Shown piece after piece: positions 9,145-18,602 of a DNA stretch of 64,000 nt. The stretch is from the NCBI RefSeq assembly GCF_900129785.1, contig NZ_FSRC01000001.1:1674001-1738000 (forward strand). Direction: 5' to 3'. The notes below the pieces were generated by a model. The model was not told the DNA's origin, searched no databases, and saw only the letters and a program-made list of their open reading frames with translations. This DNA comes from Algoriphagus halophilus (GTDB taxonomy: Bacteria; Bacteroidota; Bacteroidia; Cytophagales; Cyclobacteriaceae). Every line of letters begins with the position of its first letter. Positions within the stretch are counted from its first letter, which is position 1. The position numbers and the translations under genes were made by a program.

Positions 9145-9990
9145 ATGAAATCGAATTCACATTTTCAGGGAAAAGTAATTTGGATTACCGGAGCATCATC
9201 CGGGATTGGGGAAGAGATGTGTTATCAATTTTCAAAGCTGGGGGCTCAATTGATTATTTCAGCTAGAAATGTAGGGAAGTTGAAGAGAGTCAATGCCCAA
9301 CTGCCTAGAAATCCTGGTTCGGCAAAAGTCCTTCCTCTTGATTTAGAAAAACTACCTGAACTTCCAGAAAAGGTTCAAAAGGCCCTGTCCTATTTTGGAC
9401 GTGTGGATATTCTTGTGAACAATGCTGGTATAGCAGTCCGGGATTTTGTAAGAAATACTGCTTTGGAAATTGATCAAAAACTAATGAATATCAATTATTT
9501 AGGTCCTATCACCTTAAGCAAATTATTATTACCCCAATTTAAAAAACAAGGCAAGGGACAGATGGTGGTAATCAGTAGTTTATCCGGGAAATATGGCGTT
9601 CCTAAATTAGCTGCATATGCTGCTCCCAAACATGCTTTGCATGGTTTTTATGAATCATTTAGAAGTGAGTTAGTGGATTCTGGTATTGGAATTACGTTGA
9701 TTATCCCTGGAATTATTCAGACAGAAATCACAGCTCATGCTGTATTAGGGCAAGGAGAAAATTATGGAAAAGTGGAAATGGCTTTTAAAAATGCCTATCC
9801 AGTAGAAAAGGCAGTCAAGAAAATGATTGGCGCTATTCAACAAGGCAAGGAGGAATTTTATGTGGGAGGTGCTGAAGGTTTTACGCTTTGGCTGAATCGC
9901 TTTTCACCATGGTTGCTACGAAGATTTATTAGAAATCATCCGTTGAAAAAAATAAGGACTTTCAAAAGGAAGTTAGGGATAGGAAAATGA
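9145..9990 (+). CDS. Short-chain dehydrogenase/reductase
   Basis: An NAD(P)-dependent oxidoreductase of the classical SDR family. The dinucleotide-binding motif is TGASSGIG (about 15-22), the structural motif is NNAG near 93-96, and the catalytic Ser and Tyr-Lys lie in VISSLSGKYG and YAAPK. A basic C-terminal tail (LLRRFIRNHPLKKIRTFKRK) may attach the protein to the membrane, as in DHRS7-like members. The substrate is not predictable. It stands alone between divergent and convergent neighbours. Confidence 0.9.
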   Translation: MKSNSHFQGKVIWITGASSGIGEEMCYQFSKLGAQLIISARNVGKLKRVNAQLPRNPGSAKVLPLDLEKLPELPEKVQKALSYFGRVDILVNNAGIAVRDFVRNTALEIDQKLMNINYLGPITLSKLLLPQFKKQGKGQMVVISSLSGKYGVPKLAAYAAPKHALHGFYESFRSELVDSGIGITLIIPGIIQTEITAHAVLGQGENYGKVEMAFKNAYPVEKAVKKMIGAIQQGKEEFYVGGAEGFTLWLNRFSPWLLRRFIRNHPLKKIRTFKRKLGIGK

Positions 9991-10012
9991 TTTCATGAAA
10001 ATCAATTCAAAC

Positions 10013-10047
10013 GCATCGTGATTCTTGTTTATTCAGAACCACGATGC
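10013..10047. terminator. Strong hairpin between convergent genes
   Basis: GCATCGTG at 10013-10020 pairs with CACGATGC at 10040-10047, and the stem continues inwards as TTCT/AGAA with one mismatch. An outer ATCAATT/AATTGAT pair flanks it. There is no clean T-run, so it may stabilise 3' ends rather than act as a classic intrinsic terminator. It lies between the SDR gene and the convergent membrane protein. Confidence 0.55.
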
Positions 10048-10059
10048 TAATTGATAAGC

Positions 10060-10725
10060 TTATTTTATAAAAGAGGTTTCAAGAACATTTTTATATCCAT
10101 ATGGCTTAAAAATATATGGGATGTAAAAACATTGCATGATAGCCAATAATACGCCTATTTGGTCGCTGGTACCGCTAGGTGTGCCTGTGGAAAGCAATAA
10201 AAATAGGATGGGTAACATTCCTAAAAACAAATAAAGCAAGGTCCTGTTTTTTTGAGTCCATGGAATAAATGATTCTTCTTTTTCTGTCCCAAGTACCATA
10301 ATTATCAATAAAAGCGCGATGGAGGCAAGAGGCAAAACAAGGGTACTGATGGAGACATGAACATTCAGGGTGTCTCCATGAAACATGGTGTCCCCATTTT
10401 TTAGGATGTCGAATAGTAAGTTGCCAAATACATTCAGCCACCAAATACCCAGCAAGCCTCCATATAGTTTTCTGTTTTTCATTCGATAAAGTCCAAAAAT
10501 GACAGTGGCATATAAACTCATTTGGAAAATGAGGAAAATGAAGGAAGGAGTGACTCCTGCCCCATGTATCGTTAGACCGAAATAATTTGTCCCCCAGGCA
10601 TAGGATGTTCCATCAAATAGTGATCTGATAAAAGGAAGCCACACGATCATGAACGTGAGAGAAATAAACAGAGACAGGACATTCGTCCAAATGTTAGGTG
10701 TTCGAAATGCTGGTAGATTTTTCAT
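10060..10725 (-). CDS. Six-helix membrane protein of unknown function
   Basis: I do not recognise the family. About six hydrophobic helices are visible (for example NVLSLFISLTFMIVWLPF, SFIFLIFQMSLYATVIFGLY, ISTLVLPLASIALLLIIMV and LYLFLGMLPILFLLL). I chose the ATG at 10723-10725. The frame extends to a GTG at 10785, which would add a 20-residue basic segment. It lies downstream of the membrane LytTR regulator on the same strand, with a 36-97 bp gap depending on start, so the regulator may control or sense through it. Confidence 0.6.
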   Translation of the reverse strand: MKNLPAFRTPNIWTNVLSLFISLTFMIVWLPFIRSLFDGTSYAWGTNYFGLTIHGAGVTPSFIFLIFQMSLYATVIFGLYRMKNRKLYGGLLGIWWLNVFGNLLFDILKNGDTMFHGDTLNVHVSISTLVLPLASIALLLIIMVLGTEKEESFIPWTQKNRTLLYLFLGMLPILFLLLSTGTPSGTSDQIGVLLAIMQCFYIPYIFKPYGYKNVLETSFIK

Positions 10726-10821
10726 AAGAGATATGTTTTTTCTCTTGGACCGGAAAAAATCCTTCCTCGTTACAGTATTTGACACCTTTGGGGTGAAATT
10801 CTGGTATTTGGGTTCAATGAC

Positions 10822-11652
10822 TTATTTTAATTGTAACAATAAGTTGGAAGCATAGGATCGAGATACTGGAATCGACTTTGCAACATGGTCCAACTTGATC
10901 ATCCCTTGCTGATTATTCCCTTCATAGTTTGCTAAATGGAAAAGATTAATGGTATAGGAACGATGACATCGAACCAATGCAGGATGAAGGTTTAGGTCTT
11001 CAATTTTTTTCAATGTAGTTCTTACCAATGTTTTCTCTTCTTTTTCCTGATGTAAATAATGTATTGCCACATAATTGTCTTCGGGCTCCAGATAAAGTAG
11101 GCTTTCCAAAGCGAATGACTTAATCTCACTTTGGCTTTCTGAAGGAATTTGAATGATTTTTATTCCCTCTTTTTCATGATCGATGGAAGTCTCTGAGCGA
11201 TGTTGGACCTGCTGAATTTTTGCATAGAAATAAATGGCTACTAAAGGGATGATGCTAACAGTGGTGAAGTTTCCAATAAAGTCAAACCAGCTTTTCCAAT
11301 GGAAGTCATGCCAACTTCCTAAATAGTTGTAGGCTAAAAAAATAAAGGTAGCTGTATACACATTTGTCCAGAGTAACCAAAGAAGGATGTGCCATTTATA
11401 AACTTCATTTTTAAAAATTAAAGGGAAAAGCACAAACTCGTTTATTAACAATATGATACAAACCAATATTCCCAGGCCGAACATGGTGATTGTAAAAAGT
11501 GGAGTTATCTCCTCCTTAGGGTCATAGTTATTAACGCCGAAGGGTTGAAAAAACAGCATAAACAAGCTGAAAAATAGGCTTGTGACTAGAATGGCGTAAA
11601 ACTTTTCACGCTTACTCAATTGGAAAAACTGCTCGTTCAAAAAGGATGTCAT
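10822..11652 (-). CDS. Membrane-anchored LytTR transcription regulator
   Basis: The N-terminal half (about 18-150) has four hydrophobic helices (for example FYAILVTSLFFSLFMLFF, FGLGILVCIILLINEFVLFP and ATFIFLAYNYLG). The C-terminal part (about 170-276) is a LytTR DNA-binding domain, including LVRCHRSYTINLFHL and a final SIPVSRSYASNLL. There is no receiver domain, so it is not a normal response regulator. Such one-component, membrane-bound LytTR proteins are common in Bacteroidota and often regulate their own operon. The likely partner is the membrane protein downstream. Confidence 0.82.
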   Translation of the reverse strand: MTSFLNEQFFQLSKREKFYAILVTSLFFSLFMLFFQPFGVNNYDPKEEITPLFTITMFGLGILVCIILLINEFVLFPLIFKNEVYKWHILLWLLWTNVYTATFIFLAYNYLGSWHDFHWKSWFDFIGNFTTVSIIPLVAIYFYAKIQQVQHRSETSIDHEKEGIKIIQIPSESQSEIKSFALESLLYLEPEDNYVAIHYLHQEKEEKTLVRTTLKKIEDLNLHPALVRCHRSYTINLFHLANYEGNNQQGMIKLDHVAKSIPVSRSYASNLLLQLK

Positions 11653-11817
11653 AGAATTACTATTCCCATGAAAATATCAAATTTTGATCGAATAGTATTT
11701 AAATAGTTGAGAAACAGTATTTTCAATAGATACTGATTTCCCTTGGCTATCGTGCGATTTTCTAAGGCTTATCCCTATATTCCATAAACCATCAACTTTA
11801 CAAGCAACCCACCATCT

Positions 11818-13254
11818 ATGAAAATTGTAAAAAAGCTGTTTTTGGCCGTATTTGTTTTGGCCATTATTGTAATTGCTATTCTTCTCTTTAACACCTTTCG
11901 TTTAAGTTCTAAACAAGTAGAACCTCAGCCTATTCAAGAAGTAGCCATTTCTGAGGATGTTTTTGATCATCTTTCCGGGGCCATCCAATTTCAAACCATT
12001 TCTTTCAGCGAAGATGCCATTCCTGATTCTGCTGCATTCAATGGTTTTCACGCTTATTTAGCAGAAACCTTTCCTCAAGTTCATGGAACCATGGATCTGA
12101 CCAAAATCAATCAATACAGTCTGTTGTATAAATGGGAAGGTTCAGACGCTACCAAAAAACCAATTATTCTGATGTCTCATCAGGATGTGGTTCCAGTAGA
12201 CGTACCAACTATGGAAATGTGGGAAGCACCCCCATTTGAAGGAAGAATTACTACTGATCATATTATTGGTCGAGGTACCTTAGATGATAAATCTTCTTTG
12301 ATTGCTTTATTGGAAAGTGCAGAAATGCTTATCAAGGAAGGTTTTAAGCCTTCCCAGACGATCTATTTTGCATTCGGTCATGATGAGGAAGTAGGAGGTG
12401 GAAAAGGTGCCGCAAAAATTGCTGAATACTTTGAACAACAAGGAATATCAGCTGCATTTACGTTGGATGAAGGAGGAATGATTACCGAAGGAATGGTTCC
12501 CGGTGTGGATCAGCCCATATCCATGATCAATGTGGCAGAAAAAGGGTTCGCTTCTTTTCGGTTGATTGTGGAAACGACTGGAGGACACAGCTCTGCTCCT
12601 CCTCGAGAAAACACCATCGGTATGTTGGCCCAGTCTATTGTGGATTTGGAAAATAACCAATTGCCTTATCGAATGGTGGAACCGGTTCAATACCAATTAG
12701 ACTATTTAGGTCCAGAATTGCCCTTCATGCAAAAGCTTGCTTTTGCCAATCCTTGGTTATTGCAAGGACCTATTTTGCGAGGACTTAATTCCCACACTAC
12801 GACAGCACCAACCATCATTGATGGAGGAGTAAAAAATAACGTGATACCTACTGTGGCTGAGGCGACTATTAATTTTAGGATATTACCTGGAGAGACCATT
12901 GAATCTGTTCAAGCTCATATTGAATCTATCGTAAGCGATAAAGTGCGGGTGGAGCCTGTAGGTTTTTTGACCAACCCCTCTCCTTCTTCCAGCATTGATT
13001 CGGAGGCCTATAAGTTCTTGGAAGCCACTATCCGTTCGGTATTTCCTGAAACAGTAGTTGTTCCGGGATTAATTGGCGGAGGTACCGATGCCCGTTATTT
13101 TTATGGAATTTCTGAAGGAGTTTATAGATTCTACCCTATTCGCATTTCTCCGGATGGAATGAAAAGATTTCATGGAATTGATGAGAAAATCTCCAAAGAG
13201 AATTACAAAGAAATTGTTCAGTTTACTTACCAGCTGATGAAGAAGTTCGGTTGA
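11818..13254 (+). CDS. PM20D1-like M20 metallohydrolase, membrane-anchored
   Basis: A dizinc M20 enzyme with an N-terminal anchor or signal (KKLFLAVFVLAIIVIAILLF). Metal and catalytic motifs are His121-x-Asp123 (MSHQDVVPVD), the bridging Asp in GRGTLDDKSS, the general base in FGHDEEVGGG, and the dimerisation/lid domain from about 235. The spacing, and the phrase WEAPPFEGRI before GRGTLDDK, are characteristic of the carboxypeptidase S/PM20D1 branch. In animals that branch makes and hydrolyses N-acyl amino acids; other members are plain dipeptidases. The true substrate here is unknown. It is a single gene that ends at a nested hairpin. Confidence 0.85.
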   Translation: MKIVKKLFLAVFVLAIIVIAILLFNTFRLSSKQVEPQPIQEVAISEDVFDHLSGAIQFQTISFSEDAIPDSAAFNGFHAYLAETFPQVHGTMDLTKINQYSLLYKWEGSDATKKPIILMSHQDVVPVDVPTMEMWEAPPFEGRITTDHIIGRGTLDDKSSLIALLESAEMLIKEGFKPSQTIYFAFGHDEEVGGGKGAAKIAEYFEQQGISAAFTLDEGGMITEGMVPGVDQPISMINVAEKGFASFRLIVETTGGHSSAPPRENTIGMLAQSIVDLENNQLPYRMVEPVQYQLDYLGPELPFMQKLAFANPWLLQGPILRGLNSHTTTAPTIIDGGVKNNVIPTVAEATINFRILPGETIESVQAHIESIVSDKVRVEPVGFLTNPSPSSSIDSEAYKFLEATIRSVFPETVVVPGLIGGGTDARYFYGISEGVYRFYPIRISPDGMKRFHGIDEKISKENYKEIVQFTYQLMKKFG

Positions 13255-13275
13255 TTCTAAACAACTGGCAAGAAG

Positions 13276-13366
13276 GAATACGATTTAATCAGATTGGAAT
13301 CATTCGGAAGGTCAAACTTTCCAGAAATGGTTTCTAAGTTCTTTTTAAATCGTATTTCTTTTTTTA
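13276..13366. terminator. Nested hairpin terminator between convergent genes
   Basis: AATACGATTTAA (13277-13288) pairs with TTAAATCGTATT (13345-13356), followed by a T-rich run. A smaller GGAAG/CTTCC-like hairpin sits inside the loop. It lies between the M20 gene and the convergent glycosidase gene and may serve both. Confidence 0.55.
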
Positions 13367-16186
13367 TTGAAACAATACCCAAGAATCACCATTACTTGGT
13401 ACAGTTACTTCAATTTCTACCGAATAATCACGGTTTAGACGAAGATTGGTGGAATCTCCTGATTTGGTGGTGATTCTGGTTTCATCGGTAAGCCCCGTAT
13501 AGTAGAGAGGTACTTTTATCTTTTTGGTAATCTCTTGATTGGTAGGGTTATACACCACCAACATACCTTTCTCTTCTCCAGAAGGGTTGACATTCAGCCA
13601 ATAATCCAGATCGTTGCCAGTAGCTCTTTTCAGATGGATGATATCTCCTTCCAAAACCTGACGATGTTCCTTGTACCAACCTACCATGCCTTTTACCATG
13701 TTTTTGGTTTCTTCTGAATCAAAAAGTCGAGGTCCCCGATAACAGGCCTGAACACCTGCACCTAAATTACTGGCCATCATCATTTCGTAATGCGCCAAAT
13801 GTTCGTTTAATGGTTCGATGGTAGCAGCTTCTCCTCCTCCGTGATATTCGGTTAAGGGAACAAACATCCAACCCATGGTAGAAGTCTTCTCCCAGGTACC
13901 ATCATAGATATTTTGACGGGCATGAACCAATTGCTCATTTCTTGGCAGACTCCAGTTAACCTCCCGGTAACCCATCGCAATTTTACTTCCTCCTGTCATG
14001 AAATAGTAATCGGGAATATTCAGATATATGCCTTTTGATCGGCTCCATTTGTAGAAATTGGAAATGGTACGATATTGATTCCAACGACTATCATTCAATC
14101 CCTTGTGCCCGGGATGATCTTCCGAAGCACAAACATCTCCAGGATAAGAACCATCATGTTCCAATAAGGTAAAACCGGATTTTTCATAAAAGTTATATAG
14201 CTTCCGGAAGTAGGCTTGTCCCCATTCACTTTCTATACAAGGAGAGTTTCCAAAAGTAGGTCTCATCCCTTCTGGCATGACCACATTAGTTGAAGCATCG
14301 ATACTTCTGGAAGCGAGCAAGGAATAGCCTCCTATCTCTACTCCTTTACTTTTGGCATAATCCGCGTATCGCTTCATTTCTGCAAGATACTCTTCGCTAT
14401 CGTCTTCTATGTTAAATCCACTTCCAAAAGTCAAAATGACCATTTCAAATCCCACTTCTGAAGCTTGATCAATGGCTGTTTTCACCCGTTTCCAATCTGC
14501 AAATCGAGCATGCATCATCAAGGGATTTTCTGTAGTCCAAGGGGCAAGAGTTTTATACATCCTTCTCATCGCAAGACCTTTCCTTTCCCGATCATAACTA
14601 TCATGAGGTAACACAAAAGTTCGGAAGGAAGTAAATTCCTCTCCTGGGGCAATGGTTTGATCTGGACCATATTCTGGGCTGACCTTCAATAAGCTAGGGG
14701 TCTGTCTTAGGTAGTTTACTTGAGTAGAATAGTCAGGATCCGGTAACCATTTTACCAAATGTGCATTTGCATCATCGGCTGACATACTAGCAAACGCCAT
14801 ATCCGTTTCTACATGAATATTGGGTTTTTTAAAAACTGTATTTTCTCTTACTTCAACTTTGGATTCATATTCTACTGCAGCAATGATCTCACTGGTAAAT
14901 TCATCTAGATTGATATCCTTTGGACTTTGATTTTTGACAGTTATCCATTTTCCGAATACAGGGATACCATCATACAATTCGTAATGTACGGATACCGTTA
15001 CATCTCCAGGTTGTAAACTGTTTTTTACAGATTGATCTATTGAACCATATAGGGCAAAATCCAAGACTTGTAGGCGAACCAATTCCCCTAATTCATCCCC
15101 ATCCTGTGGGTTTCCATTTCCATCACTTTTTCCAATCCTAACATGGGTTGGCATACTTGAAAAAGCAGGAAGGGTTTCAATGGTCATCCAGCCGCCATTT
15201 TTTGGTTTGGCTTCACAATACACTGCCTTTTCTGTGACACGAAATCTTAAAGACCAAGGAGTAGAAAGATCCAGTTTTTGTCTTCCTCCAGCAGCCCTGA
15301 TTTGTTCTTTGCCGTTCCAAAGTCCAAACATAGGAATTCCATCATCATAGGAATTTCCACCCGGTCTTAAGAAAAATTTGATAGTTTGATCAGGCCATAC
15401 CAAGGTGATCCCAGGACCATATTCTTTGGATTGATCTGTACCTGTACTAAAGGTGGCTTCAATGATTTTGGTATCCTCTTCCAATTTCCGCTCTACATAT
15501 ACTGCAGAGTTTTGGAGGGTGTAGATCTCACCTATTTTCCCCTCATTTTCAAACGAGGATCTTGGATGTGAGGTAGATTCATGAGTGCTCCAAGTTGGGT
15601 CTAGTTCATTGAATTCAGTGGAATAGATTTTTTTCCTGCCAAGAAAACTTGGAAGAGGGTCATTAGATTCTAATAACTTGTTTTGTTCAGGTAGTTTGAA
15701 ATCCAATCGAAGGTGAACCCCTTTTGGAGGCCAGGGTCTGTCCAAATCACCATAACGTATTTTAGCCCATTCAAATGGGGTTTCTGTTTCCAGGATTTCG
15801 TAGCCATTAAATTGCATGGCTGCGTTGGAATTATGAAGGTCCTTGATCCACTCTTCTTTCAAAAATGCATAGTTAGGCTGTCCATTCAATCCACCTACTT
15901 CGTAATTAACTCCGTTGATCTGAACTTCTGCTTCCGGTTTTACTCCCCTTAAATAGGATTCTCCACTTGTTAAATTATCCAGTCGAATGGTTGCGGCATT
16001 TGGGGATATTTTAATCACTCTTTTGACCAAGCCGTTTGTAAGTTCCAATTCTTCGGTTCCCTCAATAATTCTGGCTTTGTACGTCGAATTATCCAAAAGC
16101 CAATCCGTTTGGGAATAGGAAGATTGAACTATAAAGAAGGTTCCCAGTAAGAAAAGGCTAGGTAATATGTTTAGGCTAATTTTCAT
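13364..16186 (-). CDS. Exported clan GH-D-like glycoside hydrolase (alpha-galactosidase-like)
   Basis: A large secreted carbohydrase. The ATG at 16184-16186 gives a Sec signal (MKISLNILPSLFLLGTFFIVQSSYSQ); the frame opens eight codons earlier. The layout resembles GH36-type enzymes: an N-terminal beta-supersandwich, a central barrel (about 560-830) and a C-terminal beta-domain. In the barrel, EMVILTFGSGFN and GVEIGGYSLLASR are strand-like, and LLEHDGSYPGD near residue 677 is the best candidate for the nucleophile Asp. A LamG/concanavalin-like segment (about 222-382, YVERKLEEDTKIIEATFS...) interrupts the N-terminal sandwich and may bind substrate. Substrate specificity is not visible; no susC/D pair is nearby, so this is not a normal polysaccharide locus. 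Confidence 0.75.
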   Translation of the reverse strand: MKISLNILPSLFLLGTFFIVQSSYSQTDWLLDNSTYKARIIEGTEELELTNGLVKRVIKISPNAATIRLDNLTSGESYLRGVKPEAEVQINGVNYEVGGLNGQPNYAFLKEEWIKDLHNSNAAMQFNGYEILETETPFEWAKIRYGDLDRPWPPKGVHLRLDFKLPEQNKLLESNDPLPSFLGRKKIYSTEFNELDPTWSTHESTSHPRSSFENEGKIGEIYTLQNSAVYVERKLEEDTKIIEATFSTGTDQSKEYGPGITLVWPDQTIKFFLRPGGNSYDDGIPMFGLWNGKEQIRAAGGRQKLDLSTPWSLRFRVTEKAVYCEAKPKNGGWMTIETLPAFSSMPTHVRIGKSDGNGNPQDGDELGELVRLQVLDFALYGSIDQSVKNSLQPGDVTVSVHYELYDGIPVFGKWITVKNQSPKDINLDEFTSEIIAAVEYESKVEVRENTVFKKPNIHVETDMAFASMSADDANAHLVKWLPDPDYSTQVNYLRQTPSLLKVSPEYGPDQTIAPGEEFTSFRTFVLPHDSYDRERKGLAMRRMYKTLAPWTTENPLMMHARFADWKRVKTAIDQASEVGFEMVILTFGSGFNIEDDSEEYLAEMKRYADYAKSKGVEIGGYSLLASRSIDASTNVVMPEGMRPTFGNSPCIESEWGQAYFRKLYNFYEKSGFTLLEHDGSYPGDVCASEDHPGHKGLNDSRWNQYRTISNFYKWSRSKGIYLNIPDYYFMTGGSKIAMGYREVNWSLPRNEQLVHARQNIYDGTWEKTSTMGWMFVPLTEYHGGGEAATIEPLNEHLAHYEMMMASNLGAGVQACYRGPRLFDSEETKNMVKGMVGWYKEHRQVLEGDIIHLKRATGNDLDYWLNVNPSGEEKGMLVVYNPTNQEITKKIKVPLYYTGLTDETRITTKSGDSTNLRLNRDYSVEIEVTVPSNGDSWVLFQ

Positions 16187-16334
16187 TTGAAGAAAAATGG
16201 GTTTTAACAAAGAAAGCTATGTCTCCTTAATTCCAAAAGAATTTTTAAAAAGAATGTATAAGAAAATCGAAAAATTAAGGAAAGTGACTTGAACATTTCT
16301 TTCCTTGTAGCCCATGATATGGGATGGATCCTAA

Positions 16335-16368
16335 AAAGGCGAACTCTACTAGTGAAGAGTTCGCCTTT
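16335..16368 (-). terminator. Intrinsic terminator of the M13 peptidase gene
   Basis: A perfect 13-bp stem (AAAGGCGAACTCT at 16335-16347 with its complement at 16356-16368) has an 8-base loop and is followed on the minus strand by a run of five T. It lies 31 bases beyond the stop codon of the M13 gene and separates it from the glycosidase gene. Confidence 0.85.
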
Positions 16369-16398
16369 CGAAAAACAGCATTTATGATTTTTTTTTAC

Positions 16399-18423
16399 CT
16401 ACCAGATTTTAATCCGTTGCTCTTCAGGTTTAAAGTTTTTGTCCCCGGGCTGAATGTCAAAAGCTTGATAGAATGGTTCAAAATTCATCAGAGGACCATT
16501 GACTCTCCACATAGCTGGGGAGTGGGAATTGGTATTGACATAGGTTCTCATATACTCATCCCTCACTTTCACTCTCCAAATATTGGCAATAGATAGACAA
16601 AAACGTTGATCTGGGGTATACCCATCTATCTTGGTAGTGTCCTGCCCTTGTTCTGTGAGTTTAAATGCATCGTAAGCGATGTAGATTCCTCCATTATCTG
16701 CTGTATTTTCCCCAATGGTCATGGCTCCTTTAATGTGAACAGAATCTAATACCGTATAGGTGTCATAGCGATCGATCAATTGCTGAGTTTTGGCCTTGAA
16801 TTTTTCATAGTCCTCTGTTGTCCACCAATTTTTTACATTTCCATCTTTATCAAACTGAGAACCTTGATCATCAAAAGCATGAGTCAATTCATGTCCAATC
16901 ACCATTCCAATTCCTCCATAGTTCACAGCATCATCCGCATAGAAGTCAAAATAAGGGTATTGAAGAATCCCGGCTGGAAAGACGATCTCGTTTAATGAGG
17001 GATTGTAATAAGCTGTTACAGTGCTTGGAGTGGTTCCCCACTCAGCTCTATTTGGGGCTTTTCCAAATTTAGCCAACTGATATTGACTTTCGTCTTTTCT
17101 AAGGGCTATGACGTTTTCAAAGTAGTTGTTCTTGTCAATGGAGACCTTGTATTCTCTCCATTCATCAGGGTAACCGATCTTTTTGGTAATGGAATACAAC
17201 TTTTCTTTTGCTTGAGTTTTAGTACTGTCACTCATCCAATCCAGCTTATTGATTCTACTTTCGAATGCCTTTTGGAGGTTATTGACAAGGGTTAAAACAC
17301 GTTGTTTTGCATCTTCATTGAAGTATCTTTTGACATATAATTGTCCCAAGTCAAAACCCAACTGTCTGTCCACTTTCTGTACCATTTGTTGTGCTCGAGT
17401 CAATTGAGTGGATTGTCCAGAAACAACCTTCGAATATTCAAAAGCTGCATTTTCGAAAGGGGTACTTAAGATATCTGCATAGTTGACCAATGTGCTCGCT
17501 TTCAGGTAGGTTTTCCAATCTTCCAGTGGAACTGAGCCAAGCATGGCGTTTAACTTATTGTAATATGCAGGTTGCCTAACATCGACAGAATCTGCAGAAA
17601 GACCTAACTCCGTTAGAATAGCTTGTAGACCAATGTTCCCGTTTTCTGTTTCAATATCATCTACAGACAACTTATGGTAGTTTTCTTTTACAACTCTGCG
17701 CTGGATTCTAGTCTTATGGGATTCTGCCAAGGATTTCTCTAGCTCATAAGTCTTTTCAGCGGCGTTAGTAGCCTCTGTTTCTGTACTACCAGTCAATTGA
17801 AATAGGGTGGCCAGGTAATGTTGATATGCCTTTTGAATACCAATGGTAGAGGAATCAGTATTGAAGTAGTAATCCCTGTCAGGTAAGCCTATACCAGTTT
17901 GGCTGAGATGAACAATGTTGATGCTACTGTTCTCATCATCAGGAGATATTCTTAACCCAATCAGGGTTTGATTATTTGACTTCAATTCAGAAGTTACAAA
18001 TTGGTGTAGGTCGGAAAGGCGGCTGATAGCCTCAATTTGCTCTAAAATTGGAATAATGGGTTCATAGCCTCTCGCATTAATGGCAGCTGTATCCATTCCA
18101 GAGGCATAAAAATCCCCTACTTTTTGTTCAATACTCCCCTTGGGATGCGCTTCTTTTGATACTTCAGTTAAAATATTTTCCAATAACTGTTTTTGGGGAA
18201 TATTTAAAAAGGAATAGGAGCCTACTCCTACTTGATCATCAGCTATTTTGACGGTATCATACCAAGTGCCATTGACATGCATGAAGAAATTATCCCCTGG
18301 ACGAATGGCAGGATTGATTTCATCTACTTTGATAAAATGCTCTCGAACTTGCTCTTCTTTCATGTCAGGACCAGTGGTACAAGCTGCTAGAAGAGCCAGA
18401 GAAGCGTAAAGGATTTTTTTCAT
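16399..18423 (-). CDS. M13 family zinc endopeptidase lipoprotein (neprilysin/PepO type)
   Basis: Cleaves oligopeptides outside the cytoplasm. The N-terminus is a lipoprotein signal with lipobox LLAAC (Cys15), so the enzyme is membrane-anchored. The long helical M13_N region covers about 35-430. The catalytic domain has HELTH at 511-515 and the third zinc ligand Glu572 in GENTADNGG. The substrate-positioning NAYYNP-type motif appears as TAYYNPSLNEIVFPAG. The C-terminal tryptophan of the neprilysin CxxW motif is kept as KIW without the Cys. It has its own terminator and is probably monocistronic. Confidence 0.93.
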   Translation of the reverse strand: MKKILYASLALLAACTTGPDMKEEQVREHFIKVDEINPAIRPGDNFFMHVNGTWYDTVKIADDQVGVGSYSFLNIPQKQLLENILTEVSKEAHPKGSIEQKVGDFYASGMDTAAINARGYEPIIPILEQIEAISRLSDLHQFVTSELKSNNQTLIGLRISPDDENSSINIVHLSQTGIGLPDRDYYFNTDSSTIGIQKAYQHYLATLFQLTGSTETEATNAAEKTYELEKSLAESHKTRIQRRVVKENYHKLSVDDIETENGNIGLQAILTELGLSADSVDVRQPAYYNKLNAMLGSVPLEDWKTYLKASTLVNYADILSTPFENAAFEYSKVVSGQSTQLTRAQQMVQKVDRQLGFDLGQLYVKRYFNEDAKQRVLTLVNNLQKAFESRINKLDWMSDSTKTQAKEKLYSITKKIGYPDEWREYKVSIDKNNYFENVIALRKDESQYQLAKFGKAPNRAEWGTTPSTVTAYYNPSLNEIVFPAGILQYPYFDFYADDAVNYGGIGMVIGHELTHAFDDQGSQFDKDGNVKNWWTTEDYEKFKAKTQQLIDRYDTYTVLDSVHIKGAMTIGENTADNGGIYIAYDAFKLTEQGQDTTKIDGYTPDQRFCLSIANIWRVKVRDEYMRTYVNTNSHSPAMWRVNGPLMNFEPFYQAFDIQPGDKNFKPEEQRIKIW

Positions 18424-18545
18424 AAGGATGGTGGTCTTTTTAAGTCAAGAAATTTAGCTGAAAATGAGCAGGATGCAATTTCCATTTATATAAAGAGAAA
18501 ATACAAGCTGTAAGAAAGTCCTTTTCGATTTGGAAGATTTCAGAT

Positions 18546-18580
18546 GCAAAAAAACCTCAACAGCACTACACTATTGAGGT
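18546..18580 (-). terminator. Terminator of the xanthine dehydrogenase operon
   Basis: ACCTCAA (18554-18560) pairs with TTGAGGT (18574-18580). On the minus strand the stem is followed directly by about seven T. It lies 23 bases after the xanthine dehydrogenase stop codon. Confidence 0.75.
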
Positions 18581-18602
18581 CTTGAGTTGATTTGGAAAGA
18601 TT

